From NCBI GenBank assembly GCA_024225895.1, contig JAAEMC010001169.1, positions 1 to 8,384 of the forward strand: a stretch of 8,384 nucleotides of DNA. Reading direction: 5' to 3'. Shown here piece by piece: positions 1-6,234 of this stretch. Both the position numbers and the translations under genes were made by a program. The DNA is from Desulfobacteraceae bacterium. GTDB taxonomy: Bacteria; Desulfobacterota; Desulfobacteria; Desulfobacterales; Desulfobacteraceae. The stretch's first letter is position 1. Every line of letters begins with the position of its first letter. Below the pieces are notes generated by a model, which had not been told where the DNA came from, made no database searches, and was given only the letters and a program-made list of their open reading frames with translations.

Positions 1-45
1 AACCCTAATGTTGCATAAAGCGTTAATTTATGGTTTATCTTCGAC

Positions 46-2163
46 ATGAAAAAAAGATACTATCCCCGCAAAAAGCCCTTTAAAAAGAAATCAGGGAAAA
101 CCTTTGAAATGAAAGCTGGTTCCGACCGGTCTTTAAAAGGGGTTTTTCAACAAATAGGAGTGCCAGACAAAACGGCATTCAAGCCGGATCCTTTCCAGCA
201 AGAGGCACTTGAGGCTATCAAGGATTCAGATTGCCTTGTAACAGCACCCACAGGGGCCGGGAAAACCTGGATTGCCCAACAGGTGGCAAAGCACATCATG
301 GAGAAAAAAGGGAAAACCTGGTATGCTACACCGTTAAAGGCATTGACCAACTCCATCCATGCCCAGTTCTGTGAAATTTTCGGAAAAAAAAATGTAGGTA
401 TTCTTACCGGCGACATCAAGAAAAATCCGGACGCCTCCATCATTATCGGAACCACAGAAATCTTGAGAAACCAACTTTACGACGCCATGCACACGGGCGA
501 AAGTTTAAATTGCGACTTTATTATCCTGGATGAGGCCCACTATTTAGGAGATGAGGACCGAGGAGTGGTTTGGGAAGAAATTATGATCTATTTGCCGGTG
601 CGGATCCCGCTGCTGCTTTTATCCGCCACCATCGGCAATCCAGATCAGATATCCGGGTGGCTGACATCCATTAGGGGCAAAAAGTGCCGGGTGATTGAAA
701 ACCATAAACGGCCGGTTCCGCTTTTCCCACTTTTTTTTCACCCGTCAGGCACCCTTTTCCCCTTGATGAAAAAAGAGCATTCCCCCAACCGCCAGCTGCT
801 GCATAAAAAGGTGTTCGAATTTGCCAAAAAAAAACGGCCGCCCTTGATTGCCCCGCCCGGTAAACTGCCAAAATTTTCCGATATCCTCAATATCCTGAAT
901 CATTATCATTTGCTGCCGGCCATCTTTTTTTTAAAATCCAGAGCAGAATGCGATCAGGCTATCAGGCTGTGCAATACTGATATTTTATCAAAGAACCCAG
1001 AAGTTAAAGAAAAACTTAATATCAAAATCGATGAACTGGTATGTAACAATCCCCATTTAAAAGACCACCGCCACAGGTCTTACCTGGAAAATACTGGCTG
1101 TGCTTCCCACCACAGCGGTCTTTTGCCGGCCTGGAAAGTCGTCGTAGAAACACTTATGGCCCAAGGACTTCTCAACGCGATGTTTGCAACTTCAACCGTG
1201 GCAGCTGGAGTGAATTTTCCGGCCAGGTCGGTTGTCATTCTAAATTCCGACCGGTTCAATGGAGTGGAATTCCAAAGTCTTTCCCCAAGCGAATTCCAAC
1301 AGATGACCGGGAGAGCGGGCCGAAGAGGAATGGACAACATCGGCTTTGGCATTGCCTTACCCGGTAAGTTCATGGATTTGAAATATGTGGGAAAACTCAT
1401 CAATGCAAATCCTTTGGATGTGCCCAGCCAAATCAAAATTGATTTTTCCATGGTTTTAAATTTATTGCTTTCCCATACACCTGAACAGATTCGGCATCTG
1501 CTGGACAAATCATTTGCATCATATTTAATTTCCCAGAGTAAAAAACGAGGAGAACTTGCCAGAAAACGATTCGGTAATTCACTCGAACACCTTTGGATGG
1601 ACTTTTTAGATCACATGGGATTTTTACAGCAGGAGAAATTTGTAGATGAAGACGGAAAACTGACATCAGACGGCATATGGGCCTCCAAGCTTAGAATTGA
1701 CTCTCCTCTGCTGGTGGCCGAAAGTATCCGGCAAAACCTTTTACCGGATAAAGACGCAGCATTGCTGGCAGCCATGATGGCCTCATTTGTCAATGAAAAG
1801 GAATTTAAAGATGATCCGTTGTATAAAAAAGATTCTGCCAATAAATTAACCAACACCTTTATCGCCTTGAGAAAAGGATTAAAACCCTTTGCCATCAATA
1901 TGCTCAAACAAGGATTTCCAGCACCCAACCTTTTTATCCAGCCGGCGTCCCTCATGTATGCTTGGGCCCATGATGAACCATGGGAAAGCATTATGAACCA
2001 ATCTGAATATGCAGAAGGGGATTTCGCCCGACTGATATTAAGGACCGCTGAAAATCTAAGACAGATGGCTAAATTGGAAAATACCTTTCCAGCGATTGCG
2101 CAAGCTTCTAAAAAAGCAGTTGAATTATTACTCAAAGAACCTGTAATTACATTTTATAATTGA
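46..2163 (+). CDS. Ski2-like DEAH-box superfamily 2 helicase
   Basis: Probable ATP-dependent RNA (possibly DNA) helicase of the Ski2/Mtr4/HelY group, cytoplasmic. Visible motifs: Q-motif-like DPFQQEA (48-54), Walker A APTGAGKT (67-74), TPLKALTNS (95-103), TGD (121-123), DEAH (162-165), SAT (193-195), IFFLKSRAECD (293-303), HHSGLLP (355-361), motif V ATSTVAAGVNFPA (381-393) and motif VI QMTGRAGRRG (419-428). The last two are the Ski2-type forms. The C-terminal part (about 465-590) keeps the Ski2-like helical pattern: LDKSF near 486-490, then LTSDGIWASKLR at 539-550. At 705 residues it is much shorter than eukaryotic Ski2/Mtr4, and I see no arch domain. The N-terminus is strongly Lys/Arg-rich (about 1-25), suggesting nucleic-acid contact. 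An in-frame stop at 16-18 and no other candidate codon support this ATG, although no ribosome site precedes it. First gene of a likely four-gene operon. The motifs make the family certain; the substrate is unknown. Confidence 0.93.
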   Translation: MKKRYYPRKKPFKKKSGKTFEMKAGSDRSLKGVFQQIGVPDKTAFKPDPFQQEALEAIKDSDCLVTAPTGAGKTWIAQQVAKHIMEKKGKTWYATPLKALTNSIHAQFCEIFGKKNVGILTGDIKKNPDASIIIGTTEILRNQLYDAMHTGESLNCDFIILDEAHYLGDEDRGVVWEEIMIYLPVRIPLLLLSATIGNPDQISGWLTSIRGKKCRVIENHKRPVPLFPLFFHPSGTLFPLMKKEHSPNRQLLHKKVFEFAKKKRPPLIAPPGKLPKFSDILNILNHYHLLPAIFFLKSRAECDQAIRLCNTDILSKNPEVKEKLNIKIDELVCNNPHLKDHRHRSYLENTGCASHHSGLLPAWKVVVETLMAQGLLNAMFATSTVAAGVNFPARSVVILNSDRFNGVEFQSLSPSEFQQMTGRAGRRGMDNIGFGIALPGKFMDLKYVGKLINANPLDVPSQIKIDFSMVLNLLLSHTPEQIRHLLDKSFASYLISQSKKRGELARKRFGNSLEHLWMDFLDHMGFLQQEKFVDEDGKLTSDGIWASKLRIDSPLLVAESIRQNLLPDKDAALLAAMMASFVNEKEFKDDPLYKKDSANKLTNTFIALRKGLKPFAINMLKQGFPAPNLFIQPASLMYAWAHDEPWESIMNQSEYAEGDFARLILRTAENLRQMAKLENTFPAIAQASKKAVELLLKEPVITFYN

Positions 2164-2184
2164 TATTCGTAAAGGAGAAAAGAT

Positions 2185-2574
2185 ATGAAACTGATTAATG
2201 TACCCAAAGCGCCCTCTGCAGTTGGTCCTTACAGTCATGCTGTCATCCAGGGTGATTTAATTTATTGTTCCGGTCAGATCCCTTTGGACCCGAAAACCAT
2301 GGAAATCATTGGCAAGGATATTGAAGCCCAAACCGAACAGGTAATGAGAAATATTGAATCCATATTAAAATACGTGGATTCCGGCCTGGATAAAATTGTC
2401 AAAGCCACTGTCTTTCTTGCCAATCTGGATGATTTTCACGGGATGAACGTAATATATGAGGCAGCTTTAAAGGGTCATAAACCGGCTCGCTCCACATTTC
2501 AGGTGGCAAAACTGCCCAAGGATGCCCTCATTGAGATTGAATGTATTGCCGTTAAAGAGTTAGGAAACAATTAA
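2185..2574 (+). CDS. ridA: RidA-family 2-iminobutanoate/2-iminopropanoate deaminase
   Basis: Small cytosolic YjgF/YER057c/UK114-family enzyme. Characterised members hydrolyse reactive enamine/imine intermediates (such as 2-aminoacrylate from PLP-dependent dehydratases) to 2-oxoacids plus ammonia, protecting PLP enzymes from damage. They are usually homotrimers with active sites between subunits. The 129-residue length is typical. Key features are present: GPYSHA (14-19, conserved Tyr16), YCSGQIPLDP (27-36), the catalytic arginine in PARSTFQVAKLP (Arg102, equivalent to E. coli Arg105) and Glu117 in the IEIE segment (equivalent to E. coli Glu120). These put it in the catalytically competent RidA subgroup rather than an Arg-less Rid subgroup. 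A strong ribosome site AAAGGAG (2171-2177) lies 7 bases before the ATG. It sits 21 bases after the helicase and one base before ettA, so the three are very likely co-transcribed. Family call is secure; the physiological substrate is inferred. Confidence 0.95.
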   Translation: MKLINVPKAPSAVGPYSHAVIQGDLIYCSGQIPLDPKTMEIIGKDIEAQTEQVMRNIESILKYVDSGLDKIVKATVFLANLDDFHGMNVIYEAALKGHKPARSTFQVAKLPKDALIEIECIAVKELGNN

Positions 2575-2575
2575 G

Positions 2576-4258
2576 ATGACTGAAGATACAAAAAAAATAA
2601 TTTATTCCATGATTGGCGTAGGTAAATTTCATGGTCCGCACCAGGTGTTAAAGGATATTTCATTATCTTATTATTATGGTGCGAAAATCGGAGTGTTAGG
2701 GTTAAATGGCTCCGGAAAAAGCTCCTTGCTCAGAATCATGGCTGGTTTGGACACTGAATTTGTCGGGGAAACCATCCTGTCCAAAGGATTTTCCGTGGGA
2801 TTACTTGAGCAAGAGCCATTGGTTGACAGCGCCAAAACGGTTAAACAGGTTGTTGAAGAAGGCGTTCAGGAGGTTGTTGATCTTTTGAACGAATATGAAA
2901 AAATCTCAGAGGAATTTGCCAATCCCATGTCTGACGATGAAATGGACAAACTCATAGAGCGACAGGGAAAGCTTCAGGAAAAGCTTGATCACCTGGATGC
3001 CTGGGATCTGGAATCCAGACTAAAAATGGCCATGGATGCCCTTCGCTGCCCGCCTGGTGACACCCCTGTAAATATCATCTCAGGCGGAGAAAAACGACGG
3101 GTGGCACTGTGCCGCCTGCTGCTTTCGCAACCGGACATATTGCTTTTGGACGAGCCCACCAACCATTTGGATGCGGAATCTGTAGCCTGGCTTGAAATGC
3201 ATTTAAGTAAATACCAGGGAACCGTCATTGCCGTAACCCATGACCGGTATTTTTTAGATAATGTGGCAGGCTGGATACTGGAACTGGACAGGGGCGAAGG
3301 TATCCCCTGGAAGGGAAATTATTCCTCCTGGCTGGAACAAAAAGAAATCCGACTTGGCAATGAACAAAAATCGATGGGTAAACGCCAAAGGACTCTTCAA
3401 CGGGAGTTGGAATGGATCCGGATGTCGCCCAAAGGCAAGCGGAGCAAATCCAAGGCCAGAATCAATGCCTATGAAAGCCTGTTGAAAAAAGATGTAAAAG
3501 AGCAGGAACAGGAAATGGAAATCTTTATCCCGCCAGGCCCCCGGTTGGGAGACAAAGTGATTGTGGCTCAAAATGTTTCTAAGGGATTTGACGACAAATT
3601 TCTCGTGGAAAAGATGAGTTTCGTTATTCCTGCCGGTGGCATCATTGGTGTTGTCGGGCCCAATGGGGCAGGCAAGACCACTCTTTTCAACATGATTACC
3701 GGAAAAGAAACACCCACCAATGGTAAAATTGAGTTGGGCAAAAGTGTCAAGCTGGCCTATGTAGACCAGGAACGGGACACCCTTGACTCGGAAAAGACGA
3801 TCTTCGAGGTCATTTCAAACGAATCAGAACAAATGCTCATCGGCGGCCGCAAGATCAATTCCAGGGCCTATGTGGCCAAATTCAATTTTTCAGGCTCTGA
3901 CCAGCAAAAAAAGGTAAAGGATATTTCAGGGGGTGAACGCAACCGGGTTCACCTGGCCACCATGCTCAAAGAAGAAGCCAATGTCCTGTTGCTGGACGAA
4001 CCTACCAATGACCTGGATGTCAATACAATGCGAGCCCTGGAAGAAGCATTGGAGAATTTTGCCGGGTGTGCGGTGATTATCAGCCATGACAGGTGGTTTT
4101 TAGATCGGATTGCCACCCATATTCTGGCCTTTGAAGGTGACAGCCAGACCCTGTTTTTCGAAGGCTCGTACTCGGATTATGAGAAAGACCGTAAAAAAAG
4201 ACTGGGAACCAAGGCAGATGTCCCCAGCCGCATTAAATACAGGAATCTGACCAGATAA
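2576..4258 (+). CDS. ettA: Energy-dependent translational throttle protein EttA (ABC-F ATPase)
   Basis: Soluble ABC-F protein with two ATPase domains and no membrane part. Characterised EttA binds the ribosomal E site and gates entry into elongation according to the ATP/ADP ratio. First domain: Walker A GLNGSGKS (42-49), arm-type insertion (about 92-142), signature SGGEK (169-173), Walker B LLLDEP with catalytic Glu193, switch His222. The charged linker that contacts P-site tRNA spans about 241-320 and carries the EttA-typical GEGIPWKGNYSSWLEQK (240-256). Second domain: Walker A GPNGAGKT (361-368), signature SGGER (451-455), catalytic Glu475, switch His504. Length (560 residues) matches E. 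coli EttA, and the RGEGIPW, IPPGPRLGDKV and FFEGSYSDYE segments distinguish it from Uup and YheS relatives. Both catalytic glutamates are intact, so it should be active. AGGA (2562-2565) lies ten bases before the ATG, inside ridA. One base separates it from ridA. Confidence 0.95.
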   Translation: MTEDTKKIIYSMIGVGKFHGPHQVLKDISLSYYYGAKIGVLGLNGSGKSSLLRIMAGLDTEFVGETILSKGFSVGLLEQEPLVDSAKTVKQVVEEGVQEVVDLLNEYEKISEEFANPMSDDEMDKLIERQGKLQEKLDHLDAWDLESRLKMAMDALRCPPGDTPVNIISGGEKRRVALCRLLLSQPDILLLDEPTNHLDAESVAWLEMHLSKYQGTVIAVTHDRYFLDNVAGWILELDRGEGIPWKGNYSSWLEQKEIRLGNEQKSMGKRQRTLQRELEWIRMSPKGKRSKSKARINAYESLLKKDVKEQEQEMEIFIPPGPRLGDKVIVAQNVSKGFDDKFLVEKMSFVIPAGGIIGVVGPNGAGKTTLFNMITGKETPTNGKIELGKSVKLAYVDQERDTLDSEKTIFEVISNESEQMLIGGRKINSRAYVAKFNFSGSDQQKKVKDISGGERNRVHLATMLKEEANVLLLDEPTNDLDVNTMRALEEALENFAGCAVIISHDRWFLDRIATHILAFEGDSQTLFFEGSYSDYEKDRKKRLGTKADVPSRIKYRNLTR

Positions 4259-4262
4259 ATTA

Positions 4263-5129
4263 TTGGAAAAAACCTTGTCTCTATTTCAAAAAGGATTGGT
4301 TCAGATCCATATAGCGGTTTTTCTCTTTGGTTTTGCCGGGCTGTTTGGCAAGTTTTTGCTTTGCAGCCCGCTTTATATTGTGCTTGGCAGAACTTTTTTT
4401 GCAGCCGTCACCCTCTTTGTTTACGCCCGTTTGATCTCAAAAACACAGCTTGGCTCTTTTTCCAATAAGGATATCTTTTTTTTCATTTTGCAGGGGATTT
4501 TGCTTGCTTTGCACTGGTATACTTTTTTTCTTTCCATCAGGATATCCAGTGTGGCAGTGGGCCTGATCACCTTTTCAAGCTTTCCCCTGTTTGTCACCTT
4601 TATGGAGCCTTTCTTTTTTAAAGAAAGGCTCAAACAATTTGACGTACTTATTGCAGTTGCAGTCTTCATCGGGATTATCCTGGTTATCCCTGATTTAGAT
4701 TTTGCGAACAATGTTACAAGGGGAGGCTTTTTCGGACTTATTTCCGGGCTGACCTTTGCATTCCTGGCCCTTGTCAACCGACGAAATGCCAGAAGCCTGG
4801 ATGCCGTTGCCGTGGCATTTTATCAAAATCTATTTGCCGCCCTGTTTTTAATCTTCCCGATTTTGCTTGCCCGCCTTGACTTGCCGGCGGTTTCAGATTT
4901 ACCCGGCTTAATTGTCCTGGGGGTATTCTGTACCGCAATTGCCCATACCTGCTTTATTAATGCCCTTTCAACAATCCGGGCCCAGACCGCAAGTGTAATC
5001 GCAGGGCTTGAGCCGGTCTATGGTATTGCTCTGGCTTTCTTTATACTTAACGAAAATCCCCAATTCCGAACTCTTTTAGGCGGTGCCGTTATTATCAGTG
5101 CCACTATTCTGGCCGGGCAAAAAAAATAA
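4263..5129 (+). CDS. EamA/DMT-superfamily membrane transporter, substrate unknown
   Basis: Integral inner-membrane protein of about 288 residues with roughly ten hydrophobic helices arranged as two EamA repeats (about 13-142 and 155-285), the normal architecture of the drug/metabolite transporter superfamily. The repeats carry matching conserved segments: FMEPFFFKERL (113-123) in the first and GLEPVYGIALAFFILNE (248-264) in the second. Known relatives export amino acids, nucleobases or metabolites or take up sugars, so the substrate cannot be read from sequence. No ATG is available: an in-frame stop lies at 4248-4250 and the first helix begins near residue 12. Translation must therefore start at TTG 4263, TTG 4275 or nearby, and none has a convincing ribosome site. 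Translational coupling to ettA, which ends four bases upstream, is likely. The gene closes the helicase-ridA-ettA run; no hairpin terminator is seen after it. Confidence 0.85.
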   Translation: MEKTLSLFQKGLVQIHIAVFLFGFAGLFGKFLLCSPLYIVLGRTFFAAVTLFVYARLISKTQLGSFSNKDIFFFILQGILLALHWYTFFLSIRISSVAVGLITFSSFPLFVTFMEPFFFKERLKQFDVLIAVAVFIGIILVIPDLDFANNVTRGGFFGLISGLTFAFLALVNRRNARSLDAVAVAFYQNLFAALFLIFPILLARLDLPAVSDLPGLIVLGVFCTAIAHTCFINALSTIRAQTASVIAGLEPVYGIALAFFILNENPQFRTLLGGAVIISATILAGQKK

Positions 5130-5175
5130 GCGGCCAAATCCAATTTTCTTTATTTTATTCAATTTTCAACCTAAC

Positions 5176-5204
5176 TTGGCAGCCTGCAACATTATTGCTA
5201 TTAT
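5176..5204 (+). promoter_or_regulatory. Candidate sigma-70-type promoter for the GntR-family gene
   Basis: TTGGCA (5176-5181) and TATTAT (5199-5204) are separated by 17 bases; each differs from consensus at one position. Transcription would begin near 5211, giving an untranslated leader of about 210 bases. A second perfect -35 hexamer, TTGACA (5215-5220), follows, but its only good -10 (TACAAT, 5234-5239) is just 13 bases away. Recognised by eye only. Confidence 0.4.
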
Positions 5205-5228
5205 AAATAAGATATTGACAAATACGCC

Positions 5229-5238
5229 TTGTATACAA
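5229..5238. promoter_or_regulatory. Candidate GntR/FCD operator palindrome
   Basis: TTGTATACAA is a perfect 10-base palindrome. It fits the T-GT-(N)-AC-A pattern bound by FadR/FCD-branch GntR regulators. It lies about 18 bases downstream of the predicted transcription start of the adjacent FCD regulator gene and overlaps a second TTGACA-led promoter-like stretch. Repression of its own gene is the natural inference. I found only one clear copy in the window. Confidence 0.5.
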
Positions 5239-5250
5239 TAGGTGTCTATA

Positions 5251-5301
5251 GCGATTGTAAAAACTAATTTTCCGAATAACCAAATGGCGCATGACAATCG
5301 C
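5251..5301. repeat. Spaced 8-base inverted repeat in the GntR leader region
   Basis: GCGATTGT (5251-5258) and ACAATCGC (5294-5301) are exact reverse complements separated by 35 bases. In the predicted 5' leader of the GntR-family mRNA they could form a stem-loop, or be two half-sites for a DNA-binding protein. An 8-base match at this spacing may be chance. The rest of 5130-5419 is AT-rich with no supported gene. Confidence 0.3.
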
Positions 5302-5403
5302 CAACAACCAAATAGTTCATAAATTCGAAGACTTAAGTCAAATGGCATGGGATATCTCAATTCTGATTTAATGGAATATATTTTTGACATTTGGTCTAAG
5401 TTA

Positions 5404-5409
5404 CAGGAG
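5404..5409 (+). promoter_or_regulatory. Ribosome binding site that fixes the GntR-family start
   Basis: AGGAGA lies ten bases before the ATG at 5420. The frame stays open up to a TTG at 5384, but that codon has no ribosome site and would place this AGGAGA inside the coding region. Confidence 0.75.
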
Positions 5410-5419
5410 AACCTGTCTT

Positions 5420-6094
5420 ATGGAAATCAACTCACTGAAAGACAAAGTCTACAAATCGTTAAGGCGTGATATTATTTCCGGCAAGCTTGCCGGAGGCACC
5501 CGTATTACTGAATCTGCCGTTGCCATAAGCCTTGGCGTTAGTCGGACCCCGGTACGGGAGGCCATGCAAAAGCTGTTGCAGGAAAGAATTTTAAAATCCA
5601 TCCACCGGGCAGGGTATCTTGTAGAAGACCTTTCAGATGACGAGATTAGGGATCTTTTCGATATTCGTATGGAAATTGAATCCATTGCCATTAAAAAGGC
5701 CATCAATCAAATCTCGGTGGATGAACTCAAGCAGTTAGATGATAATCTTGAAGCCACCAAAGGCCTCATTAAAAATCGGGAAACCGAATATATCACCCAC
5801 CTGGATATTGAATTTCATTCCACGATTTACAAGGCAGCCAGAAGCAAAACACTCTACCGGATTTGTAAAAACTTGAGTGACCTGACCATGAAGTACCGAA
5901 CCTGGCTTCATCAGGATAAAACCTTATGGAATGAAGCATTGCAACACCATTTGCTTGTCTACCAAACCCTGCTTTCAAAAGATGAAAAGGGTGCGATGAA
6001 AGCAGTCTCGAGCCACTTAAATAAAGCAAAATCCCATATTCTTGAGATGATGAAAAGGATGCGTTCGGACGCCTTTGCAGAAGAAGATTTATAG
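5420..6094 (+). CDS. GntR-family transcriptional regulator, FCD (FadR-like) subfamily
   Basis: DNA-binding regulator of 224 residues, the usual FCD-subfamily size. The N-terminal winged helix-turn-helix (about 5-70) contains the classic recognition segment LGVSRTPVREAMQKL (38-52) followed by the wing around HRAGYLVED (62-70). The C-terminal all-helical FCD domain (about 75-215) keeps the putative metal and ligand residues: Asp129 and His133 in LDIEFH, His177 in the QHHLLV segment, and His199 in SSHLNKA. Such proteins bind palindromic operators as dimers and are released or activated by small carboxylic acids, but the ligand cannot be read here. A matching palindrome sits 182 bases upstream (5229-5238), suggesting autoregulation. 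It may also act on unlinked genes, because the flanking transporter belongs to the upstream operon. I chose ATG 5420, with AGGAGA upstream, over a TTG at 5384. The gene converges on the aromatic biosynthesis gene to its right. Confidence 0.92.
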   Translation: MEINSLKDKVYKSLRRDIISGKLAGGTRITESAVAISLGVSRTPVREAMQKLLQERILKSIHRAGYLVEDLSDDEIRDLFDIRMEIESIAIKKAINQISVDELKQLDDNLEATKGLIKNRETEYITHLDIEFHSTIYKAARSKTLYRICKNLSDLTMKYRTWLHQDKTLWNEALQHHLLVYQTLLSKDEKGAMKAVSSHLNKAKSHILEMMKRMRSDAFAEEDL

Positions 6095-6115
6095 TTTAAT
6101 AATTAAATCTAATGA

Positions 6116-6198
6116 TGTAAGGGCGGACCTTGTGTGTCCGCCCTTATTAACATCTTTTAAGCTTTTCAAACTGGCTGATACAAAGGTCCGTCCTTACA
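6116..6198. repeat. Palindromic, MITE/REP-like element between convergent genes
   Basis: The ends TGTAAGGGCGGACCTT (6116-6131) and AAGGTCCGTCCTTACA (6183-6198) are reverse complements at 15 of 16 positions. The left end also forms its own tight hairpin with GTCCGCCCTTA (6136-6146). The 83-base unit thus has terminal inverted repeats plus a nested copy of one arm, resembling small dispersed non-autonomous elements. TTAATAA occurs on both sides (6096-6102 and 6201-6207), but not directly next to the ends, so it is weak evidence for a target duplication. Only a genome-wide copy search would settle whether it is mobile. Confidence 0.4.
6118..6146. terminator. Hairpin terminator shared by the convergent genes
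   Basis: TAAGGGCGGAC (6118-6128) pairs perfectly with GTCCGCCCTTA (6136-6146) across a 7-base loop. On the + strand it is followed by TTAACATCTTTT, a broken T-rich tail; on the - strand the tail is poor. It lies 23 bases after the GntR-family stop codon and about 90 bases past the stop of the gene on the other strand. It probably ends the GntR-family transcript and may block read-through the other way. Confidence 0.6.
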
Positions 6199-6234
6199 GG
6201 TTAATAAATCGAATTGTTAAATAATCTCAACAGA

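Noticed and set aside
11..39. Promoter-like TTGCAT (11-16) with TTTATC (34-39) before the helicase gene
   Set aside because: Both hexamers are poor matches, and transcription would start at about the ATG itself. Too weak to annotate; the true promoter may lie outside the window.
5130..5181. Terminator after the DMT transporter
   Set aside because: The T-rich stretch has no hairpin before it; only GCCAA and TTGGC, about 40 bases apart, could pair, which is too weak.
5287..5325. Twelve-codon frame in the GntR leader starting at ATG 5285
   Set aside because: No ribosome site, no codon bias such as a run of one amino acid, and no nearby terminator hairpin, so nothing supports an attenuator here.
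5166..5390. A 74-codon hydrophobic reading frame on the - strand in the GntR leader region
   Set aside because: It has no ribosome site, covers the predicted promoter and operator, and its hydrophobic look follows from AT-rich sequence. No family resemblance seen.
5329..5406. Second perfect TTGACA (5384-5389) close to the GntR-family start
   Set aside because: No acceptable -10 hexamer lies 16-18 bases downstream; that position falls in the ribosome binding site.
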